DNA of 64,000 nucleotides. Origin: Streptomyces xylophagus. Lineage in GTDB: Bacteria > Actinomycetota > Actinomycetes > Streptomycetales > Streptomycetaceae. Of this stretch, positions 59,160 through 64,000 are shown one piece after another (the stretch's first letter is position 1; every line of letters starts with the position of its first letter). Location of the stretch: the NCBI RefSeq assembly GCF_000716435.1, contig NZ_JNWO01000008.1, positions 62,001-126,000 on the forward strand, in the 5' to 3' direction. Both the position numbers and the translations under genes were made by a program. The notes below the pieces were generated by a model. That model was not told the DNA's origin. It did no database searches and saw only the letters and a list, made by a program, of their open reading frames with translations.

Positions 59160-60539
59160 TCAGTGCCGCCGGCTCGCCTTCACCAGCGCCGGAACGAACC
59201 GCAGCGCGTCCACCGTGCCCACGCCCGTCGCCATGTCGTAGCCGTTGACGGCGGTGTAACCGGTCACGCCCGCGTACGTGTTGTTCGTGCCGTCGTTGAC
59301 GTCGACGATGCCGTTGCTCTTGGCTCCGTGCTTCGCCAGCGCGTACAGCGCCTCGTTGATGTTGCCCACGCGGTGGCCCGCGGCCTGGTCGGCGAGGGCG
59401 ACGATGCCCGAGAAGAGCGGGCTGGCCTCGCTTGTGCCGCCGTAGACGTCCCAGCCGATCGCGGTCGGGTCGTAGCTGGAGTAGACCCAGGCGCCGCCGT
59501 TGACCGCGGCCGCCATCGACACGTCCGGGGTGCCGCGCTGGGCGCCGACGATGCCCTTCACGCCGTTCTGGAAGGACGGGCGGGCGAAGACGTGGGACTG
59601 GCCGCCGCCGCCCGCGCCGTAGTCGTTGTAGACGCTGTCCGGCGTGACGCGGTTGCCCTTGTCGTTCAGGTGGAGCTGCGTACCGCCGATCGACGTGACC
59701 AACGGGTCGGAAGAAGGCCAGGAGTTGACGGGCTTGTCGTAGAAGGCCGAGCCGTCCGCGTTGTAGTCGGTGGCGCCGCCGTCGCCGGAGGAGGCGAGGA
59801 CGGTCACGTGCTTGCGGTTGGCGTCCTGGAAGGCGTAGCGCAGCTTCTTGATGCTGGAGAAGTCGCCCTGGTCGAAGCCGGGGAAGGTGTTCTCCGTGGC
59901 GCCGAAGCTCTGCGTGATGACGTCGCCGACGCCGTGGTCGATGAGGTACTTCTCGGCGTCCATCATCTCCGGCAGACCGGTGACGCCCTCGGTCTCGGCG
60001 ACGGCCGTCTCGACCAGCACGATCTTCGCGTCGGGCGCGACCGCGTGGGCCATCTCGACGTCGAGGGTGGACTCGCCGGCCCAGCCGGTCATGTCCGCGT
60101 TCTTGGGGTCGAAGACGGGCACGTTGCCCCACTTGACGACCTTGACCTTGGTGCTCTTCAGGCCGAACTGCTTGCTGTAGACGTCGAGATCGTGCTGGAT
60201 CGTCGGCGAGCCGAACGAGTCGACGATGACGATCGTGCGTCCCTTGCCCGTAATCCCCTTCTTGTACAGGGAGTTGAGGTTGTACGCGGTCCGGTACTGG
60301 AGCGGGTTGTAGCAGGCGATCTGCCACTTGGCCTCGCACTGCTCGCTGGTGAGCGGGCTGGACACGTCGCGGGCGAGGGTGTGTCCGGTGATGGCCGGGA
60401 CCGCCTTCGTCTGCGGTACGGCGGCGGGTGCGGCGCTGGTGACACCGGCCAGCGGAGCGGTCGCCAGCGCGGCGGCGGCGAGGGTGGCGGTGGCGGCCGT
60501 GGAAGCCGCGAGGCCACGTCTGTTGCGGGCTATGTGCAT
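59160..60539 (-). CDS. Secreted S53 (sedolisin) family protease
   Basis: A 459-residue protein with a signal peptide (about 1-38) and a sedolisin catalytic domain. Catalytic Glu and Asp are in GESTLDVEMAHAVAP, the oxyanion Asp is near SSGDGGATDYN, and the nucleophile Ser is in YGGTSEASPLFSG; the C-terminal calcium site is around DVNDGTNNTYAGVTG. Only about 45 residues separate the signal peptide from the core, so the long propeptide of classical sedolisins is missing. Acidic endopeptidase activity is inferred. ATG 60539 is preceded by AGGGGGGAC. Confidence 0.9.
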   Translation of the reverse strand: MHIARNRRGLAASTAATATLAAAALATAPLAGVTSAAPAAVPQTKAVPAITGHTLARDVSSPLTSEQCEAKWQIACYNPLQYRTAYNLNSLYKKGITGKGRTIVIVDSFGSPTIQHDLDVYSKQFGLKSTKVKVVKWGNVPVFDPKNADMTGWAGESTLDVEMAHAVAPDAKIVLVETAVAETEGVTGLPEMMDAEKYLIDHGVGDVITQSFGATENTFPGFDQGDFSSIKKLRYAFQDANRKHVTVLASSGDGGATDYNADGSAFYDKPVNSWPSSDPLVTSIGGTQLHLNDKGNRVTPDSVYNDYGAGGGGQSHVFARPSFQNGVKGIVGAQRGTPDVSMAAAVNGGAWVYSSYDPTAIGWDVYGGTSEASPLFSGIVALADQAAGHRVGNINEALYALAKHGAKSNGIVDVNDGTNNTYAGVTGYTAVNGYDMATGVGTVDALRFVPALVKASRRH

Positions 60540-60696
60540 GAGTCCCCCCTGAGTGATTCCGAGTTGCACGCGATCGTCTGCGTGCATCTCACCCAGTGAG
60601 ACATGCACAGGACAAGACAGTTGAACTGCCGATGCCGAACCCTTTGCCCAAACAGCACCCAACGCTCGAACGGTCCTGCCGGTCAACCGTGTTGAC

Positions 60697-60882
60697 TCAG
60701 GCGGCAGTTCCGGCCAGCCGCCGGAACGCCTCCGTGGTGCGGGGATGAGCGATCTCGTCGAGCAGATGCCGCCACTCCGGATCACCCACGGCGGGGTGCG
60801 CGAGATCCCACGCGACCAGCAACGGGACGAGGGCGTCCTCGCCGGGGACCTCGGCCGGGTCGGTGAACTGCCTTGATTCCAT
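60697..60882 (-). CDS. Small hypothetical protein
   Basis: A 61-residue soluble protein (MESRQFTDPAEVPGEDALVP, later RTTEAFRRLAGTAA). CGGAAGGAAC precedes the ATG. Unknown function; credible because of the binding site and Streptomyces codon use. Confidence 0.6.
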   Translation of the reverse strand: MESRQFTDPAEVPGEDALVPLLVAWDLAHPAVGDPEWRHLLDEIAHPRTTEAFRRLAGTAA

Positions 60883-61044
60883 GGGACGTTCCTTCCGGGC
60901 GGGCGATCAGTGGAGATCGGCTGGAGGAGCAACTGGCTTCTAAGATGCCTTCGTTCGCCCGCACCCACCATGGAGCGCCCCACCCGGTCGGGGGTGGGGC
61001 TGACCGCACCCCGGGGCACCCCCCCCAACACCCCCGGTACGGCG

Positions 61045-61293
61045 TCAGATCGAGTACGGCACCGGGTGCACCTCGTCCGCCCTGTGCCCCGCGCGTTCGT
61101 GGACACGCTGCACCGCTTCGGGCGACGGGGCCTCCGACAGGCAGTAGACGGTCCCGGACTCGGGGTCGGCCCACGCCCGCTCGAAGTGGACCCCCTCGTC
61201 CTTCTCCACGGCGAGATCCGCCTTGTGGGCCGCCATCAACTGGTCGGCCGTGATGCCCTTCATTCCGTGGTGTACGTCCATGTACTGAGCCAT
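61045..61293 (-). CDS. DUF4242 nickel-binding protein (SCO4226-like)
   Basis: An 82-residue ferredoxin-like protein starting MAQYMDVHHGMKGITADQLM. The S. coelicolor homologue SCO4226 has been described as a nickel-responsive, nickel-binding dimer; His residues in MDVHHG and in ERAGHRADE are candidate ligands. GAAGGAGGT lies upstream. The window also encodes Nur, the nickel regulator, at 10.4 kb. Confidence 0.88.
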   Translation of the reverse strand: MAQYMDVHHGMKGITADQLMAAHKADLAVEKDEGVHFERAWADPESGTVYCLSEAPSPEAVQRVHERAGHRADEVHPVPYSI

Positions 61294-61516
61294 GACCGCG
61301 CACCTCCTTCCGCGCGCTAGCCCGCTCTGCCTTCCACTTCCCTTTCCATGCTGCGCCCGTACGGCGCTCCCGGCTACCGAGCGGAACGATCACGGGGACG
61401 GGGGACGGGCGACAGGGGGCGGCGCGGGTGTCGCCGTGCTGTTCGCGGCGGAGGGACCCCGATGCGGCAAACCCGCCCCGGGCCCCTCCGCCGTGGTCAA
61501 CGACTCCGCGCGTCGG

Positions 61517-61672
61517 TCATCCGCACTGGCATGGATTGCCGGACTGGCACCCACACCCGCATCCCGAGCCACAGCCGCAGGCGCCGAAGAGCGGAAGGCT
61601 CTTGATCTCGACGGGCTGCTGCGTCTCGCGCTCCTGCGTGGGGTCGGGCGTCGTGCCGGGTGATTCGGCCAT
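61517..61672 (-). CDS. Small Cys-rich protein (metal-binding candidate)
   Basis: A 51-residue protein from ATG 61672 with AGGAGG upstream. Polar N-terminus (MAESPGTTPDPTQERETQQP), then a C-terminal cluster with seven cysteines in GACGCGSGCGCGCQSG and NPCQCG, resembling a metallothionein. It is encoded 224 bp from the nickel-binding DUF4242 gene in the same orientation. Metal binding is inferred from composition. Confidence 0.75.
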   Translation of the reverse strand: MAESPGTTPDPTQERETQQPVEIKSLPLFGACGCGSGCGCGCQSGNPCQCG

Positions 61673-62044
61673 GGGTCCTCCTAGAGGCTGGTGCCTGTGC
61701 CCATTGGATGCCCGTTTCGCCGGGCGCATCAACGGCGCATGGAGGCTTCCCCGCACGCCCCGAACGGGGGACTCACGCCCTGGAGGACTCACGCCCCGGG
61801 GGAGGCGGGCTCAGGGCCCTGGGCCGGCGGGCTCGGGTTTCTGGGTGCATCTCGCGCGCCCGCACTCCGGGCCGCAGTTCTGCACGCCCAAGCCCGCCTG
61901 CCGGAGAGCCGGGTCCCGTCACCCGACAGGCGCACGCACCCGCCCGGAGAGCCACGCCACCCCGGGCCCCAGACCCGCACGCCCGAGTCACCGAAGTCAC
62001 CCAGATCGCCCAAGCCGCAGAAACCCCACCCCCCCGCCGGAGGC
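61673..62044. other. Gene-free region between the Cys-rich protein and phoU
   Basis: 372 bp with no supported gene. It contains a partial direct repeat (GGACTCACGCCC at 61769 and 61786), several GC-rich potential stems such as GGGCTCAGGGCCCTGGGCC near 61808, and the downstream end of phoU. Open frames here have no binding sites and look like chance frames of high G+C. Confidence 0.5.
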
Positions 62045-62734
62045 CTACGCCCCCTCAACCCCCGTGACCGGCTGAATGTCCGGCTGCAGTTCGTCCGCGT
62101 GTTCGCCCGTCACCAGGAACACCACCCGCTTCGCGACCGACACCGCGTGGTCCGCGAAGCGCTCGTAGTAGCGGCCGAGCAGGGTCACGTCGACCGCCGT
62201 CTCGATGCCGTGCTTCCACTTGTCGTCCAGGAGGTGCTGGAAGAGGGTGCGGTGGAGCAGGTCCATGTCGTCGTCGTCCGCCTCCAGCTGGAGGGCGAGG
62301 TCGACGTCCTTCGTGATGATGACCTCCGCCGCCTTGGCCATCAGGCGCTGGGCGAGCTGGCCCATCTCCAGGATGGTCGCGTGGAGGTCGTGCGGTACGG
62401 CGCGCTCGGGGAAGCGGAGCCGGGCGAGCTTCGCCACGTGCTGGGCGAGGTCGCCGGACCGCTCCAGGTCGGCCGACATGCGCAGGGACGTGACGACGAT
62501 GCGCAGGTCCGTCGCCACCGGCTGCTGCCGGGCCAGCAGGGCTATGGCCCGTGCTTCCAGGTCGTGCTGGAGGTCGTCGACCTTCTTGTCGGCCTCGATG
62601 ACGCTCTCGGCCAGCTTCAGGTCGGAGTCCAGGATGGCCGTGGTGGCGCGTCCGATCGCCGAACCGACCAGCCGGGCCATCTCCACCAGACCGTCACCGA
62701 TCGAGTCAAGTTCCTCGTGGTACGCGTCCCGCAT
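62045..62734 (-). CDS. phoU: Phosphate-signalling protein PhoU
   Basis: A 229-residue protein of two three-helix PhoU bundles starting MRDAYHEELDSIGDGLVEMA. Conserved acidic metal-binding stretches are in ESVIEADKKVDDLQHDLEAR and in the second bundle RYYERFADHAVSVAKRVVFL. It links the Pst transporter to the PhoR kinase. It is divergent from phoR. Confidence 0.95.
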   Translation of the reverse strand: MRDAYHEELDSIGDGLVEMARLVGSAIGRATTAILDSDLKLAESVIEADKKVDDLQHDLEARAIALLARQQPVATDLRIVVTSLRMSADLERSGDLAQHVAKLARLRFPERAVPHDLHATILEMGQLAQRLMAKAAEVIITKDVDLALQLEADDDDMDLLHRTLFQHLLDDKWKHGIETAVDVTLLGRYYERFADHAVSVAKRVVFLVTGEHADELQPDIQPVTGVEGA

Positions 62735-62796
62735 CAGGGTTCCCTCTCCTACGTTTGCTTCGGGGGCTCAGGGGTTCAGGGGGCCTGGGCCCATCG

Positions 62797-62835
62797 GTGT
62801 GACCATGTGACCAAACCGTGTGACCGTGTGACCAG
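62797..62835. repeat. Paired 8-bp repeats in the phoU-phoR intergenic region
   Basis: GTGTGACC-ATGTGACC (62797-62812), 7 bp, then GTGTGACC-GTGTGACC (62820-62835). Four units in 39 bp, about 65 bp upstream of phoU and 165 bp upstream of phoR. A likely regulator-binding array; the units do not match the PHO box exactly. Confidence 0.5.
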
Positions 62836-62917
62836 AAACCGGCCCTTCCACCCCACGCTCCCACGTTCCCGCTCCTACGCGACGGTTTCCGCCACCCCAA
62901 ATGAATCAATACTGGCT

Positions 62918-62930
62918 CCAAGGTGAACTC
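62918..62930 (-). promoter_or_regulatory. Possible PHO-box half site
   Basis: GTTCACCTTGG on the minus strand (complement of 62918-62928) matches the 11-bp PHO-box unit core GTTCACC. A second unit in the right register is not obvious, so the call is tentative; PhoP autoregulation of phoU and phoRP is known in Streptomyces. Confidence 0.35.
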
Positions 62931-63001
62931 TGGGCGACGAGTGTTCGAGGTCGCACTCCGATGGCTGTGGCCAGGAGGTATCCCATGCCTAACCTGGGAG
63001 C

Positions 63002-64000
63002 ATGGACGTGAACGCGGCGGTCGCCGCAGCGGCAGCGATCGCCGGGGTGCTCACCGGCGTCATCGCCATGCTGGCGTTCCGCTGGAGCGAACGCGACCAG
63101 AAGCGACCGACCAGGACCTCCCTGCATACGGACCCGGTGCTTCCGCCGGGTGTGGACACCGTGCTCTCGGTGCTCCGCTCCTCTGCCGTCGTCCTCGACG
63201 AGGCGGACGCCGTGGTCAAGGCCAGCTCGGCGGCGTACGCCCTCGGACTGGTCCGTGGCGGAAAACTTTCCGTCGACCCGATGCTCCAGATGGCCCGGGA
63301 CACCCGGCGCGACGGCGAGATACGCCAGGTCGAGCTGGATCTGCCCAGGCGGGGCACCGGACGCGGCGAGGCACTCGCCGTGTCCGCACGGGTGGCCCCC
63401 CTCGGCTCCCGGCTCGTCCTGCTCCTTGTGGAGGACCTCACCGAGGCCCGCCGCATCGAAGCCGTACGACGTGACTTCGTGGCGAATGTCAGCCACGAAC
63501 TGAAGACCCCGGTCGGGGCCCTCTCCCTCCTCTCCGAGGCGGTCATGGACGCCTCGGACGATCCTGAGGCGGTGGAGCGTTTCGCCGGCCGGATGCAGAT
63601 CGAGGCCACGCGCCTGACCAATCTCGTGCAGGAGCTCATCGACCTGTCGCGGGTCCAGAACGACGACCCCCTCGAAGACGCCGAACCCGTCCGCGTCGAC
63701 GAACTCGTCGCCGAGGCCATCGACCGCTGCCGGCACCAGGCCGGCACCAAGCAGATCACCATGGCCGCCGGCGGCACCGCCGACCTGCACGTCTGGGGCA
63801 ACCGCGGCCAGCTGGCCGCCGCCCTCGGCAACCTGGTCGAGAACGCCGTCAACTACTCGCCCGCCCGCACCCGCGTCGGCATAGCCGCCCGCCGGGTGAA
63901 CGCGCCCGGCGGCGACCACATCGAGGTCGCCGTGACCGACCAGGGCATCGGGATATCCGAGAAGGACAAGGAGCGCGTGTTCGAGCGCTTCTACCGTGTC
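63002..64000 (+). CDS. phoR: Phosphate sensor histidine kinase PhoR (SenX3), 5' part
   Basis: Open to the window end (333 codons visible, C-terminus missing). Start ATG 63002 (MDVNAAVAAAAAIAG); GTG 63008 has better spacing to GGGAG. One N-terminal transmembrane helix (about 4-24), a PAS-like region (about 45-155), the phospho-acceptor H-box NVSHELKTPVGALSLLSEAV, then the N-box ENAVNYSPA and the G1 start ISEKDKERVFERFYRV at the edge. Autophosphorylates and passes phosphate to PhoP, whose gene should follow outside the window. Confidence 0.95.
   Translation, partial: MDVNAAVAAAAAIAGVLTGVIAMLAFRWSERDQKRPTRTSLHTDPVLPPGVDTVLSVLRSSAVVLDEADAVVKASSAAYALGLVRGGKLSVDPMLQMARDTRRDGEIRQVELDLPRRGTGRGEALAVSARVAPLGSRLVLLLVEDLTEARRIEAVRRDFVANVSHELKTPVGALSLLSEAVMDASDDPEAVERFAGRMQIEATRLTNLVQELIDLSRVQNDDPLEDAEPVRVDELVAEAIDRCRHQAGTKQITMAAGGTADLHVWGNRGQLAAALGNLVENAVNYSPARTRVGIAARRVNAPGGDHIEVAVTDQGIGISEKDKERVFERFYRV

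Noticed and set aside
1..64000. CRISPR arrays, tRNA or rRNA genes
   Set aside because: No regularly spaced repeats of CRISPR type and no cloverleaf or rRNA-like segments noticed on either strand by eye.

Overview
The window is about 70% G+C chromosomal DNA from a Streptomyces species. The evidence is the codon use, the DevA/DevB/DevE developmental regulators, the c-di-GMP-responsive anti-sigma factor RsiG, the nickel regulator Nur, mycothiol synthesis (MshA), WhiJ/DUF397-type regulator pairs, many leaderless starts with a TANNNT box 6-7 nt before ATG/GTG, and a high-copy Streptomyces intergenic repeat. As far as I recall it, the gene order matches the S. coelicolor segment from about SCO4164 (thiosulfate sulfurtransferase) through nur (SCO4180), devE-devA-devB (SCO4188-4191), mshA (SCO4204), gpmA (SCO4206), the nickel-binding SCO4226 and phoU-phoR (SCO4228-4229).

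Layout. 1-3.0 kb: end of a DUF2993 gene, then a sulfur unit made of a Cys-containing leader peptide, two hairpins, a rhodanese and SseC/DUF1416. 3.1-8.0 kb: a WhiJ-like XRE/DUF397 pair, a DsrE protein and three coupled single-pass membrane proteins. 8.0-9.7 kb: a TnpB-related nuclease gene without tnpA, with hairpins over its 3' end. 9.8-15.5 kb: nitrobindin, nur, ygfZ, dtd, rsiG, asparaginase, an Eis-type acetyltransferase. 15.7-23.4 kb: an enlarged dev region with three GntR-like paralogs, two small membrane proteins, the HAD phosphatase DevB, a tandem APH-like kinase, and a membrane protein whose C-terminal domain matches the effector domain of the three regulators. 23.4-37.7 kb: accessory metabolism and regulators, including an F420-type nitroreductase/hemerythrin fusion, an ECF41 sigma factor with its oxidoreductase partner, and a TetR-controlled TetX-like monooxygenase. 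37.8-43.4 kb: an XRE/HbhA-like/DUF2516 set, an RsbU-type phosphatase, an NlpC/P60 hydrolase and a methyltransferase. 43.5-52.8 kb: mshA with a candidate SigR promoter, YbjN, a beta-helix pectate-lyase-like protein, an AraC regulator, an MFS transporter, gpmA. 53.0-58.3 kb: a reductase, a low-GC HTH-DnaB-like helicase, small membrane proteins, and a LanC-like protein with a probable homopolymer frameshift. 58.4-64 kb: a sedolisin protease, a DUF4242 nickel-binding protein with a Cys-rich neighbour, phoU, and the start of phoR (cut by the window end).

The strongest candidate for a little-described system is the 15.7-23.4 kb block. Four proteins there share one apparent sensor domain: three sit on DNA-binding heads and one on a two-helix membrane anchor. 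They are encoded beside a phosphatase, a double kinase-like protein and small membrane proteins. I infer a signalling module around a phosphorylated small molecule. DevA/DevB/DevE are known developmental genes, while the rest of the block appears uncharacterised.
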